Shown here: positions 7,883-17,810 of the stretch, one piece after another | Position numbering within the stretch: the first letter of the stretch is position 1 | Layout of the letters: each line of letters starts with the position of its first letter | Assembly (NCBI GenBank): GCA_963747735.1 | Contig: CAVVGE010000004.1 | Span: 124,001-188,000, forward strand | DNA length: 64,000 nt | Direction: 5' to 3' | From: AP-15 sp963747735 | GTDB lineage: Bacteria > Pseudomonadota > Alphaproteobacteria > ATCC43930 > CGMCC-115725 | The notes under the pieces: generated by a model | Told to the model about the DNA's origin: nothing | Seen by the model: only the letters and a program-made list of their open reading frames with translations | The model's database searches: none | Translations under genes and position numbers: made by a program

Positions 7883-8122
7883 GTGTCGGGCAGCCTCAGC
7901 GTCCGGAACCTGGACGATGATCTGATTTTGCGCCTCGAGCGGCCGGCGGCGCGGCATGGCCGCTCCGCCGAGGCCGAGCATCGCGAGATCTTGCGTCAGG
8001 CGCTTTCCGGCGAGGCCGACCCGAGCTTCGACCATCTGGCGGCGGAGCTTCGCAAGCTCACGCGCGATCGGCGGCACACACCCTCGGAGGTTCTGCTGCG
8101 CGAGGGGCGTGAGGATCGGTGA
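7883..8122 (+). CDS. FitA/Arc-type ribbon-helix-helix antitoxin, orphan (TA locus 3)
   Basis: A 79-residue protein with a ribbon-helix-helix N-terminus (SLSVRNLDDDLILRLERPAA, then HGRSAEAEHREILRQAL), typical of FitA antitoxins that pair with PIN toxins. It starts with GTG, with AGGAGAA well placed upstream. A toxin start follows at once (GTG at 8119, reading MSVRVIDASGG), but toxin homology ends after roughly ten codons where the converging aldo/keto reductase begins. The antitoxin thus appears to have lost its partner. Confidence 0.75.
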   Translation: MSGSLSVRNLDDDLILRLERPAARHGRSAEAEHREILRQALSGEADPSFDHLAAELRKLTRDRRHTPSEVLLREGREDR

Positions 8123-8153
8123 GCGTGCGCGTCATCGACGCCAGCGGCGGCCG
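8119..8153 (+). pseudogene. Stub of a PIN-domain toxin gene (TA locus 3)
   Basis: GTG at 8119 overlaps the antitoxin stop and opens with VRVIDASGG, the usual first strand of a PIN toxin with its first metal-binding Asp. The similarity then stops, and the frame runs antisense into the aldo/keto reductase. This is best read as the first codons of a deleted vapC-like gene. Confidence 0.45.
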
Positions 8154-9134
8154 CTATGCCGAGGGGCCGCGGTCCACCGACCGATCGATCCTGGCGACCA
8201 TCTCGGCCGGGAGTGGGCCGGCTTCGGCGGCGGCGACGCATTCGGCGAGCTCGGCGCGGTTCTTGACGCCGAGCACCAGCGTGTCGACGCCGAGCGACAG
8301 CGCGTAGCGATGGGCGAGGTACGCCGGGCTCTGGCCGAGCTCGGCGGCGAGGCGGCGAAACCCGGCGGCGCGGGCAAAGTCGCGCAGCTCCGCGTGGCCT
8401 TCGGGCAACCGCCGGTCGATGGCGCTCGTCAAGGCCCCCGCCTGCACCGCGCGGATGCCCATGACGCCGACCCCGTTTTCGCGCGCCGCCGCGATCACCG
8501 CGCGCGGCTTGGCCGGGCCGTCAAAGAATTTGAGGCCGCCCGGCGAGTCGAGCAGATTGGCGATGCATTGCACCGCAGCCGGCGCCGGGCTCTCGCCGAT
8601 GAGCCGGATGATCGTGTCGGGATGGCCGATCCCGGTCAGGCCCCAGGCGCCGATCACGCCCTCGGCGACGAGCTCTTCGAACAACGGGCGGATATGCTCG
8701 ATAAACGTGGTGTAGAGCGTCATGCGGGCAGCGGCATCCGGTCGGGCGGCGATGTGCGCGGCATCGGGCACGACATTCGAATGCAAAAAGAAAAGATCGA
8801 GCCGATCGAGGCGCAGCCGGCGCAGGCTGGCCTCGATCGATTGCCGCACCAGCGCTGCGATCCCGCCGGGCGGCGGCTCGCCGATGTTGCATTTGCTGGT
8901 GACGCGCACACCATCAGGCAACCGCCCGCCAAAGGCTGCGCCGACCACCTCCTCGGCCTTGCCGTCGCCATAGCGCGGCGCGAGATCGAGGAGGGTGACC
9001 CCGGCCGCGACCGCCGCGTGCACGGTGGCTACGCACTCCTCGAATGTGGTTTCGCCCCACAGCATGCCGAGCCCGCCGCCGCCCAAGGTCAAGGCGGAGA
9101 CCTGACCGAGAGGGCCGAATTGATGCTGCTGCAT
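8154..9134 (-). CDS. Aldo/keto reductase
   Basis: A 326-residue NAD(P)H-dependent oxidoreductase with the aldo/keto reductase barrel. The catalytic tetrad is recognisable: Asp50 and Tyr55 (TLLDLAPRYGDGKAEE), Lys81 (VTSKCNIG) and His118 (LFFLHSNVV). The C-terminal part carries the cofactor region (YALSLGVDTLVLGVKNRAEL). The substrate is unknown; relatives reduce aldehydes or oxidise sugars. It stands alone between the orphan antitoxin and the CBS protein. Confidence 0.88.
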   Translation of the reverse strand: MQQHQFGPLGQVSALTLGGGGLGMLWGETTFEECVATVHAAVAAGVTLLDLAPRYGDGKAEEVVGAAFGGRLPDGVRVTSKCNIGEPPPGGIAALVRQSIEASLRRLRLDRLDLFFLHSNVVPDAAHIAARPDAAARMTLYTTFIEHIRPLFEELVAEGVIGAWGLTGIGHPDTIIRLIGESPAPAAVQCIANLLDSPGGLKFFDGPAKPRAVIAAARENGVGVMGIRAVQAGALTSAIDRRLPEGHAELRDFARAAGFRRLAAELGQSPAYLAHRYALSLGVDTLVLGVKNRAELAECVAAAEAGPLPAEMVARIDRSVDRGPSA

Positions 9135-9245
9135 GATCGCCGCTCCGTCTGGTGCTGCGCAAAAGCGCGCTTGGGTTGATCGATATCAATGCAAGGTGGT
9201 AGGCTCTGCCGTCACCCAAAAATAAAACCGTCATGGAGGACTTCG

Positions 9246-9953
9246 ATGAACGCCAGGGACGTGATGACGACCGAAGTGATCACCGTCAATCCCTCGACGA
9301 CGGTGCGGGCGCTGGCGGCGCTGTTGTCGGAAAAAAGCATCAGCGGCGCGCCGGTGATCGATGCGACGGGGCGGCTCGTCGGTATCGTCAGCGAGGGCGA
9401 CCTCTTGCACCGCGCCGAGACCGGCACCGAAAGGCGGGTGCAGCGGCGCCGCTCGTGGTGGCTCGACTCGGTTGCTGCCGAGGAAGAGGCGGCGCGCGAC
9501 TACGTCAAGGCGCATGGCCGGACGGTCAACGACATCATGAGCCGGGACGTGGTCTCGGTGTCGGAGACGACCGATCTCGGCGAGATCGCCCACCTGCTCG
9601 AAACCAAGAAAGTCAAGCGCGTGCCGGTGCTGCGCGACGGCCGCCTGGTCGGCATCGTCAGCCGGGCCAATCTGGTGCGCGCCTTGGCGACGACCAGCAG
9701 CGCGCCTGCGATCGTCGCCGATTCCGACGACCGCACCATTCGCGCGCGGCTGCTCGACGAATTGAAGAGCCAGCGCTGGGCCAATGTCTGGGATTCGGAC
9801 ATCATGGTCCGCGACCGGGTGGTCCATGTCTGGATCGCCGACGACCAGCCCGTGGCGGAGCGCGACGCCTTGCGCGTCGCCGCCGAAAACATCCCCGGGG
9901 TGCAGCGCGTCGAAGAGCACGTCGTGCCCGCCCCGGTGATGCCGGCCTTTTAA
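9246..9953 (+). CDS. CBS-pair protein with C-terminal BON domain
   Basis: A 235-residue protein with two CBS motifs (residues about 1-60, ARDVMTTEVITVNPSTTVRA, and about 95-150, VNDIMSRDVVSVSETTDL) and a BON-like domain near 165-230. CBS pairs bind adenosine nucleotides and sense energy state; BON domains associate with membranes or ligands. It is probably a cytoplasmic regulatory or stress protein. GGAGG 6 nt before ATG 9246 fixes the start. Confidence 0.85.
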   Translation: MNARDVMTTEVITVNPSTTVRALAALLSEKSISGAPVIDATGRLVGIVSEGDLLHRAETGTERRVQRRRSWWLDSVAAEEEAARDYVKAHGRTVNDIMSRDVVSVSETTDLGEIAHLLETKKVKRVPVLRDGRLVGIVSRANLVRALATTSSAPAIVADSDDRTIRARLLDELKSQRWANVWDSDIMVRDRVVHVWIADDQPVAERDALRVAAENIPGVQRVEEHVVPAPVMPAF

Positions 9954-10052
9954 GCCCCGGCCCTTTAAGCCCCGCCATGCCGCGCGCTTGACCTCGGCGT
10001 CGGGGCATAGTCTCGTCCGGCGATGGTGGTGGCGGCGGGAAAGGCGTGACGG

Positions 10053-11252
10053 ATGCCGGGTCCTCTTTCGGGCTATCGGGTGGTCGATCTGACCTCGAAC
10101 GTCGCGGGGCCGCTCGCGACGATGATCCTCGCCGACCAGGGGGCCGACGTGATCAAGGTCGAGGCCCCGGACGGCGGCGACCATACCCGTGCCGCGGCCA
10201 ACCGCCGCGCCGGGCTTTCGGCGTCGTTTTTGAACAACAACCGCAACAAGCGCTCGATCGTGCTCGATCTGAAGACGCCCCCTGGGCTCGAGGCGCTGCT
10301 GCGGCTCTGCGCGACGGCCGACGCGTTCGTGCAGAATTTCCGGCCCGGCGTCGCCGAACGCCTCGGCGCCGGCGAGAGCGCGATACGCGCGGTGGCGCCG
10401 AAGATCGTCTATGTCTCGATCAGCGGGTTTGGCGAAAAAGGTCCGTTCGCGGCAAAGCCGGCCTATGACCCGGTGATCCAGGGGTTCTCGGGGCTGGCGA
10501 CGGTGCAGGCCGGCTCCGACGCGGCGCGGCCGCGCCTCCTGCGCACGATCCTGCCCGACAAATTGACCGCGATCACCGCGTCGCAGGCGATCACCGCGGC
10601 CCTCCTCGCGCGCGAGCGCACCGGCGAGGGGCAGCATGTGCGCCTTTCGATGCTCGACGCCGTCCTCGCCTTTTTGTGGAGCTCCGACATGGGCGGCCAA
10701 ACCTTTGTCGGCGGCGAGCCGGTGCGGCAGGAGGCGGCCAGCACGATCGACCTGATCTATGAGACCGCGGACGGCTACCTCACCCTGGCGGCGCTGACCG
10801 ACCGGCAATGGCAGGCGCTGTCGGAGACGCTCGACCGGCCGGAATGGCTCACCGACCCGCGCTTTCGGACCCCGGCCCTGCGCCAGCAGAACATCGACGC
10901 GCGGCTCGCAGCGACGCAGCAGGCGCTCCTGGCGCGCCCCGCCGCCGAATGGCTGGAAAAGCTGACTGCCGCCGGCATCCCGTGCGCCCCGGTGCTGACC
11001 CGCAATCAGGTCATCCATCATCCGCAGCTGATCGAGATGGGCAGCATCGTCGAGACCGAGCACCCGTCGGCCGGCCGCCTGCGCCAGGCGCGGCCCGCCG
11101 CGCGGTTCTCGGGCACCCCGGCCGAAATGCGCCGTGGCGCGCCCGGTTTTGGCGAGCACACGCGCGAAATCCTCGCGGGGCTCGGCTATTCCGCGGCGGA
11201 AATCACGGCGCTTTCGCCGCACAGGCTGCCGGCTGCCGCAGACGGGGATTAG
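10053..11252 (+). CDS. CaiB/BaiF family CoA-transferase
   Basis: A 399-residue class III CoA-transferase. The N-terminal Rossmann part (LSGYRVVDLTSNVAGPLATM, then GADVIKVEAP) and the probable catalytic Asp169 in LLRTILPDKLTA fit the family. It moves CoA between organic acids through an aspartyl intermediate. It is only distantly similar to the CoA-transferase at 4344 and lacks the Frc-like GDS motif, so its substrate differs and is unknown. It is followed after 35 nt by the DUF4331 gene. Confidence 0.87.
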   Translation: MPGPLSGYRVVDLTSNVAGPLATMILADQGADVIKVEAPDGGDHTRAAANRRAGLSASFLNNNRNKRSIVLDLKTPPGLEALLRLCATADAFVQNFRPGVAERLGAGESAIRAVAPKIVYVSISGFGEKGPFAAKPAYDPVIQGFSGLATVQAGSDAARPRLLRTILPDKLTAITASQAITAALLARERTGEGQHVRLSMLDAVLAFLWSSDMGGQTFVGGEPVRQEAASTIDLIYETADGYLTLAALTDRQWQALSETLDRPEWLTDPRFRTPALRQQNIDARLAATQQALLARPAAEWLEKLTAAGIPCAPVLTRNQVIHHPQLIEMGSIVETEHPSAGRLRQARPAARFSGTPAEMRRGAPGFGEHTREILAGLGYSAAEITALSPHRLPAAADGD

Positions 11253-11287
11253 CTCGCGCCGGCGCACGCAACAAGGGAGAGCGGGTC

Positions 11288-12854
11288 ATGGCGGACCACA
11301 ACGATCCGAACGCCGTCAACTCGATTTTCTCGGACATCGATGTCAGCGCCGCCGACCTCTACGATATTTTCGGGTTTCCGAGCGCCGACCCATCGGGCGG
11401 CGAAAAGGTGGTCATCGCGCTTACTTTTTCCGCGACGCCCGGCACCGGGGTGTTCGACCCGGACATGCTCTACCGCGTTCGGATCGCGACCGACCGCCGC
11501 CTCCTTCGCCCGGGCCGCGACGACCAGACCCTGGAACACCTGCTGGCCTATTTGGAGGGTGTAAAAGCCAATTATTCGAGCATCTTGCGACCCTCGGAAG
11601 TGCGCGTGACGGTCGACCGGGACAACCGGGCGCATCTTCGCTTTATCAATTTTCCGGGCGGCGATTTCGCCGCTGTCGTCGAGACCAGCCGCAACCATGA
11701 TTTGCAATCGCCGGCGGGGCATGTGGTCAAGGCCTTTGTCGGCGGCCGGGACGATGCGTTTTTCAACGACCTGACCGGCTTTTTTCCGGTCGATCAACTA
11801 TGCGCCGCAATTCTACCATGTGCCGCACACGATGCCGGATTTGCGCGAGCTCAAAATCCCCAAGACGTTTCTCGAGCTCGAAGGCAACGAGCTGTTCAAT
11901 TACGACCCGGCATTCCCGCAATGGGGCTATGGGCAAAAGAAAGACTTGCCGTCGGGACCCTTGACCTGGAGCGGCAGCCGGTTCCGCAAGGACGCCAACG
12001 GCAATTATCGCTTTGTCTATACCGGTGCCGATGCACGGGCCGGGCATAATTGCAACGCGATCATTTTGGAATTGCCGCTGGCGTTTTTGAGCGACCGGCC
12101 GGCCGAGCACCGCATCGTCAACACCTGGGGCGAAAGCTGGGTGCTGAAAGCGGCGCACAAGATCGAGTCGATCCCCGACGACCCGTTGTGGATCGAGCAC
12201 CCGCACGTGCTGCTGGATGCCCTCGCGCTCGACGAAGAATTGAAGAAATATAAGCTCGTCGATACCGACGGCCAGGCTTTTGCCGACGCCGCGTTGAGCG
12301 AGCGTGAGGACAACCGGCAGCTCGGCGCCAACAATTTCTGGCTGGCGCCGCATTTCATCCGGCGCTTGGGCCATCTCGGCTGGGGCTTCGGCCCGTCGAT
12401 CACGGCGTTGGGGCTAGCGAGCGCCTTCGACCACGACAATTCGCCGGTCTCGGTTTACCGGACCTATGCGCTCGTCGCTGAGGCTTTTCCGCGCGTCAAA
12501 AAGATCCTGTTCCAGGAGCTCAACATGCCGGACGGCTCGTGGAATCCGAAGGGATTGCCGATCCCGCTGCGCCGCGCGATCGATATCTTCATCCCCAACG
12601 TCAATTCGATCGATCTCGACACGACCGGCACCTGGCCCTTTGGCCGGCGCCTCGAAGACCAGGTGGCGACCCGGTTTTTGTCGACCTTTCTGGATATGAG
12701 CGCCACGATCGACGGCAAGAAATACCATGTCGACCTGCTAAACGAGCCGGGCCTGTGGAACGCCGCGCCGATCGAGCCGAAGACCCCGCCCAACCCGTTA
12801 AAGAACGACAAGGAGTTTCTGCCGGAGTTCCCCTATCTGGCCGCGCCGTGGTGA
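11288..12854 (+). pseudogene. DUF4331 family protein, frameshifted
   Basis: Two frames together encode one DUF4331 protein of about 521 residues. The first part starts MADHNDPNAVNSIFSDIDVS and runs to FVGGRDDAFFNDLTGFF; it continues one base later as RSINYAPQFYHVPHTMPDL and runs to the stop at 12854. The shift falls in a run of six T at 11780-11785, where five would keep the frame. As given, the first frame would read on to 12049 and make a scrambled tail. The family is poorly characterised; no enzyme motif is evident. Its stop overlaps the next gene (GTGA). A sequencing error is possible. Confidence 0.75.
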
Positions 12855-14036
12855 CGATCGCGGCGGCCGGCTACGCAGCGGAAATCCACCGGATCGAGGA
12901 GGACATCGCCAGGGCCGGCGGTGCTGCGGCATTCGACCCGCCGACCGATACCGAGCGGGTGACGCGGTATGTTTACGGGCTCTACCAGCGCGCCTCGATA
13001 TCCGGCGACCCGGCTGGCACTCGGCGCGGTCGAGCACGCGATCGATCGGGCGGTCGCGCTCGTCGCCCATCCCGGCGACCTCTATTTCCTAAAGGCGAGC
13101 CTCGCGTTCAAATTGCACCGGCTCGACGATGTCGAGGCTGCCCTCGCCGCGCTGCCGCGAGCGGCGGGCAATGGCGAGACCCGGCTGATCCGCGCCGATC
13201 TCGATTTTCAGCATGGCCGATACCGCAAGGCCGAGGCGGGCTACCGCGAGGGTCTTCACGCCGAACGGTCGTGGGGCGCGCTCGCCCGTCTGGCGCATTT
13301 CGCCGGCAAGATGGGTGATCCCTCGGCTGCCGACGGTCTTTACGAAGAAGCGCAAGACGAGCTGACGGCAAAGGAATTGCGCTCCTTTGCCTGGGTGGAG
13401 GTGCAGCGCGGCTTTCTCGATTTCTGCCGCGGCCGGCTCGACGATGCGCATGCGCATTACCGGCGCGCCGATGCGGCCTATCCGGGCTACTGGCTGGTCG
13501 AGGAGCACATTGCCGAATTGCTGGCGGCCGAGGGCCGGTTCAGCGAGGCGATCGCCATTCTCGAAAGATTGGCGACGGCGGTCGAGCGGCCGGATCTGGA
13601 CCAGGCGATCGGCGAGCTTTATCAGCTCGCCGGCCAAACTGACAGCGCACAGCACTGGGCGCAAAAAGCGTTGGCCGCCTATCTTCGATCCGCGCGACGC
13701 GGCGAGGTCCACTATTACCATCACCTTGCCGATTTTTATTCGGAGATGGAAGAGGACGGCCGCCAAGCCGCCCTATGGGCGCAAAAGGATTTGCAGCTGC
13801 GCGAGAATTTCTCGACGCAGGCCGCCCTCGCCTGGGCATTGTTTCGCGCCGGCCGCTTTGCCGATGCCCGCGCCTGGATCGACCGCGCGCTCGGGTCCGG
13901 CGTTGGCGACCCCCGAATGCTGCTACAGGCCGGCGCGATCTACGCCGCCACCGGAAACGAGCGCGAGGGCCGGAATTTCGACGAGCAAGCGCGCCGCCTC
14001 AACCCGATGGTCGACCGGTTCCATCTGCATCATTAA
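12851..14036 (+). pseudogene. TPR-repeat protein coupled to DUF4331, frameshifted
   Basis: GTG at 12851 overlaps the DUF4331 stop. The frame reads EIHRIEEDIARAGGAAAFDP, then RVTRYVYGLYQRASISGDP, and shifts by one base near 13010-13025 to LALGAVEHAIDRAVALVAHP and a long run of TPR-like helices to 14036. Removing one base gives about 394 residues. An annotation starting at ATG 12969 would miss the conserved N-terminus and begins without a Shine-Dalgarno. TPR genes of this type often sit beside DUF4331 genes. The function is unknown, presumably protein binding. Confidence 0.7.
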
Positions 14037-14156
14037 ACGGTCCGCGCCGGGTTCGGTGCGGACGCAAACCGGCCGTACCAGCCGGAATGGCGCTCGTGCA
14101 AGTGCCTTTGACATTGGGAGGCGGGGTGATATGACGGCTTGCCGCTCGAATTAGCC

Positions 14157-14792
14157 ATGAAGAGCGCTGTGACACAGGAATACGTTGCACCGGGCGTCGA
14201 TTTGGACGGGTTCAATTGCCCGCATTGCGGCGTCCATTCGCACCAGACGTGGCATCCACTGGAATACCGATCCGGCGAATACGCTCACGCAGGAGCGGCC
14301 GGCTTGGTATTGGCGGTATGCGCCAGATGCCGGCAATTTTCGGTGTGGCATTCGGGCACGATCATCTTTCCGGCGGGCGTTGTCGCGCCGGTGCCGCATC
14401 CGGATTTGTTTACCGGAGCGCGCAGCGATTACCAGGAGGCGCGGTCGATTTGTGAAGCTTCGCCACGCGCGGCGGCGGCGCTGCTGCGTCTGACGATCCA
14501 GAAGATGTGCCGGCATTTTGGCGGAAGCGGCAGGGATATTGCCGCCGATATCGAGGAGCTCGTGCAGCGCGGCCTCCCGGTGGGGGTGCAGCAGGCATTG
14601 GCCCTCGTTCGGGTCATCGGCGATAACGCGGTCGATCCGGGGCGGATCGATGCGCGCGATAACGCCCAGACCGCCGCGGCACTCTTCCGGCTGATCAACC
14701 TGATCGCCGAAAAGCTGATCGCCGAGCCAAAAGAGATTGGCGCCCTCTTGGAGGGTCTGCCGCAGCCGCGAGGGGAGCCGGCGGCGCGCTGA
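14157..14792 (+). CDS. DUF4145 domain protein
   Basis: A 211-residue protein with a zinc-ribbon-like N-terminus (FNCPHCGVHSHQTW and VCARCRQFSVW) and a helical DUF4145 region (SICEASPRAAAALLRLTIQK, then GDNAVDP). Proteins of this group occur in defence and nuclease contexts, but none is evident here, so the function is open. ATG 14157 is preferred over TTG 14139; the Shine-Dalgarno is weak for both. Confidence 0.65.
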   Translation: MKSAVTQEYVAPGVDLDGFNCPHCGVHSHQTWHPLEYRSGEYAHAGAAGLVLAVCARCRQFSVWHSGTIIFPAGVVAPVPHPDLFTGARSDYQEARSICEASPRAAAALLRLTIQKMCRHFGGSGRDIAADIEELVQRGLPVGVQQALALVRVIGDNAVDPGRIDARDNAQTAAALFRLINLIAEKLIAEPKEIGALLEGLPQPRGEPAAR

Positions 14793-14985
14793 CACCCAGG
14801 GGCGGGCTGAGACGCCGCGCGATGCCGCTCCGGCATCGCGGCGCGGCAAGGCCGATAAAAATTCATCCCCGTGCCGCGGCGCCGCGGCACTTGTGCAGGT
14901 GCGTCCCCTATGCGGGCTGTAAGGAGCTTGTCGAGGCGGCGTTTTGAGCGACAATGGGAAAATTCGAGCGCGGAGAAGGGGTCGA

Positions 14986-17793
14986 ATGGCGTCGGCGACG
15001 GTCGGGAAGGGGTGGACGGGCATATGGTTGCGAAGCCGCGATCGTGGTGCTCCGGCGCTGCCGCCGAAAGGGCATAGCGGCGTAATTGCCCTCGCCGATC
15101 CGGCTGCGGTTTCAACGCCGCCCGCGGCGGCGGAGCGCCCGCGGCTGATCGCCGAAGCGCCGCCCTTCGACCGGGCACCCGATGGTGCCCCGGTGCCGCT
15201 CGGCTCGATCTCGGGCGATACCAACGAGGTCAAGGTCAGCTCCGGGTCTCACCACCTCTTTGTTTACCTGCCGGCGGATACTGCCGATGCTTCGACAGCG
15301 AGCTGCGAAGTCGATTTTTTTGAAGCAGCCGGTACTACCGGAGAACGCCGCCGCCGATGGGCCCATTATGTGAGGGCTCTGCCGAGCGCCAATAGCGATG
15401 GGCGCTATCACGCCTTCCGTCTCGTTGCACCGAAAGGCGCGGCGATCGCGCGGGCGAGGTTTGTCGGCGCTAGTGCCGGCTCCGAAATCATGGCGTCGGC
15501 CGACATGTTTCTCGTGCCCACCGCGAAGCTGACCTACGCGGCGACCGATCTCTCGAACGACCGCTATTTCTGTCCCATCCCGATCGGTCGCCTGCACTGC
15601 TATTTCACGACCACGGCGCGATACCTGTTTAGGATCGCCGCGGAATTAGGTCCTGGGCCGTCCTCGTCGAACGAGAGCGAAAAAGTTGCCGGGAAGGCAA
15701 TCTTCCAAGCCGACTGGGGCACCGCCGCCGACGCGCGGGCGCGGACCGAAAAGACGAAGGTGGCGCCTGTCAGCATGCCGCTGGAGGGCGGGATCGCGGG
15801 GTTCGAGTTCCGCGCGACCGGCCCGCGGGCGGTGGTCGCTGTCGAATTTGCCGATGTAGCCGCGGACATGTCGTTGAAGAGCCCGATCGCGGCCATAGCG
15901 TTGGGCCCGGACTTTCCATCCGAATATCTGGCACTCGGCGACGACTTCTTCGAGACGAAATACAAGACGGCGAGGGCGGCGTTTTCGCGCCTGAAATTTC
16001 CTGAAGCCTCGTTGACCGCCACCCAGTTGATCTCCTCGCCGAGGATCATCGGCGTTGCTGGCGAATTCTTGCGCATGCATCTGAGAGCCTTCTCCGGCTT
16101 CACGCCGGTGAGCGACGAGGATGCAATGGACGTGATCAACAGTAACGAGGCTGGCGAAGAACCCGGCATCCTGCTTGTCGAATCGCTTTTCTACCGGCAA
16201 GGCCAGTCATGGCTGTCTGTCGGCACGACCGCGCTGACCGAAGATCCGCGGCTGCAAGACGTGCTGCGCATCGCCGGCCGCCGCGGGTGGACGCGCGTCT
16301 TATGGTTCTCCGAAGAGCAGATGCACTGGGACGCCTTCGCCGGTCGGCTCGATCTGTTCGACCGGATCGTTGGTGAGACAGACATCGGTCGCGACCGATG
16401 TCCGGGATTTCCCGATAAGATCACGAGCTGCCCGCCTTTTGTCGATCTGCGCTTGGCAAACCCGCTGCTTGCCCCGGCTCGAAATTCGCCTCACACCATC
16501 CAGAACTTGCGGGGCTCGCTTGAGCGGAAGACGCTTGTCGTCGGTTGGGCCGACCTTCTTGAGGGAGCCGGGCTCGACCAGGCGTTTGACACTTCCGTGC
16601 TCTCGCATATCCACATCGGCGAGGACCAGTGGAAATTGAGAGCGAACAAAGTCGATGATATGCCTCGACTGATGCACAATGTGATCGGATACCTGGATCA
16701 GACCCAGATTATTTCGGCCTATAAACATTATGGGGCCGCCGTATTCTTTTATCCTTCTTTGCGATCGGACGCAGCCCTATTGCGCAACGTGCTGGTGGCG
16801 GCCTCGTGCAATTGCCTTCCGATCATTTATTACGTCGGCGCGCATCGACATGGCACTCCGCTGCTCGAAAAGCTGGCGGTGATCGCCCACGATCGAGAAC
16901 GGCTGCGGCGGTTGATCAGCCGGATCGCAGAGAACGATCTCGCGTTGGCGCGACGGCGTCACCTGATATGGCGCTCGGCATGCTCCCTCAACGCGTCGGG
17001 GCGTTCGGTAGCCGCGGCGCTCGGCATCGGCGGCAAGGCGCTGCCCGGCCGAACCGAAGACGTGCTGGCATCGATCGTCACTCCGACAAAGCGGCCCGAG
17101 TGCCTCATCGGCGCCTATCGACAAATCTGCGAGCAGCAGCATCCCACTTGGGAATGGATCATCGTCCTCAATCGGCGGGATATTTCGCCCGCGGAGCTGC
17201 CGGAGGAGATCCGGGCGGATGCGCGGGTGCGGATCGTCGCTGCGGCGCCGTCAAAAAATATCGGATTTTGCCTGGAATTGGGGATTTCCATCGCCAATGG
17301 CGCGCTCTGGCTGAAATGGGACGATGACGACTTTTATGGCCCCGGCTATGTGAGCGACACCCTTCTGCTGTCGCAGATGACGACGGCAGAATTGATCGGC
17401 CGGCCGCCATCGTATTTTTTCCTGGAGCAGGGCCGCGAGCTGTACCGGCGTCGGGGTGCCGGGTCGGCTTTCACGCTCTTGCCGCAGGGTATTCAGCAGA
17501 CCGGCGTGCTAACCGGCGCCAGCCTTGCTGGAAAGCTGGGCGGCCCGAGGCCGGTGACGTTTGGCTTGGATTGGCGAAGCTCGGTCGATTCCGACTATAT
17601 GGACGCGATCATGAAATCGGGTCTGGCGCTATGCTCGGGGCCCAATTTCGGGCTCGTCGCGTTCCGCGCCGCGGATGCGGCCAAGCACACCTGGCGGGTC
17701 CCCGAAGCGGCCCTTCTCGCCAGCGCCGAGCCAGTCGGCGGGGATCGCGAGCTTAAGCTGGTGCTCGCGTCAGGCGATAAGCGGCTGGCTTAA
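14986..17793 (+). CDS. Large multidomain glycosyltransferase (unknown N-domain, GT-B-like, GT2)
   Basis: A protein of 935 residues. Residues 1-400 are mostly beta-rich with no family I recognise. About 420-680 resembles CgeB-like GT-B glycosyltransferases (GRRGWTRVLWFSEEQMHWDA, DRIVGETDIGRDR, AAVFFYPSLRSDAALL). From about 692 a GT2 domain begins (VLASIVTPTKRPECLIGAYR) with the metal-binding aspartates at 779-782 (LKWDDDDFYGPGYV). It probably adds two different sugars to a surface glycan. ATG 14986 has AAGGGG close upstream, so I prefer it to TTG 14944. It heads a same-strand run with sulfotransferase and methyltransferase genes. Confidence 0.7.
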   Translation: MASATVGKGWTGIWLRSRDRGAPALPPKGHSGVIALADPAAVSTPPAAAERPRLIAEAPPFDRAPDGAPVPLGSISGDTNEVKVSSGSHHLFVYLPADTADASTASCEVDFFEAAGTTGERRRRWAHYVRALPSANSDGRYHAFRLVAPKGAAIARARFVGASAGSEIMASADMFLVPTAKLTYAATDLSNDRYFCPIPIGRLHCYFTTTARYLFRIAAELGPGPSSSNESEKVAGKAIFQADWGTAADARARTEKTKVAPVSMPLEGGIAGFEFRATGPRAVVAVEFADVAADMSLKSPIAAIALGPDFPSEYLALGDDFFETKYKTARAAFSRLKFPEASLTATQLISSPRIIGVAGEFLRMHLRAFSGFTPVSDEDAMDVINSNEAGEEPGILLVESLFYRQGQSWLSVGTTALTEDPRLQDVLRIAGRRGWTRVLWFSEEQMHWDAFAGRLDLFDRIVGETDIGRDRCPGFPDKITSCPPFVDLRLANPLLAPARNSPHTIQNLRGSLERKTLVVGWADLLEGAGLDQAFDTSVLSHIHIGEDQWKLRANKVDDMPRLMHNVIGYLDQTQIISAYKHYGAAVFFYPSLRSDAALLRNVLVAASCNCLPIIYYVGAHRHGTPLLEKLAVIAHDRERLRRLISRIAENDLALARRRHLIWRSACSLNASGRSVAAALGIGGKALPGRTEDVLASIVTPTKRPECLIGAYRQICEQQHPTWEWIIVLNRRDISPAELPEEIRADARVRIVAAAPSKNIGFCLELGISIANGALWLKWDDDDFYGPGYVSDTLLLSQMTTAELIGRPPSYFFLEQGRELYRRRGAGSAFTLLPQGIQQTGVLTGASLAGKLGGPRPVTFGLDWRSSVDSDYMDAIMKSGLALCSGPNFGLVAFRAADAAKHTWRVPEAALLASAEPVGGDRELKLVLASGDKRLA

Positions 17794-17810
17794 GCAATCG
17801 GAAGAAAGAA

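Noticed and set aside
9231..11267. 678-residue open frame antisense to the CBS-BON and CoA-transferase genes
   Set aside because: Both plus-strand genes show clear domains, while this frame is Arg/His-rich without motifs.
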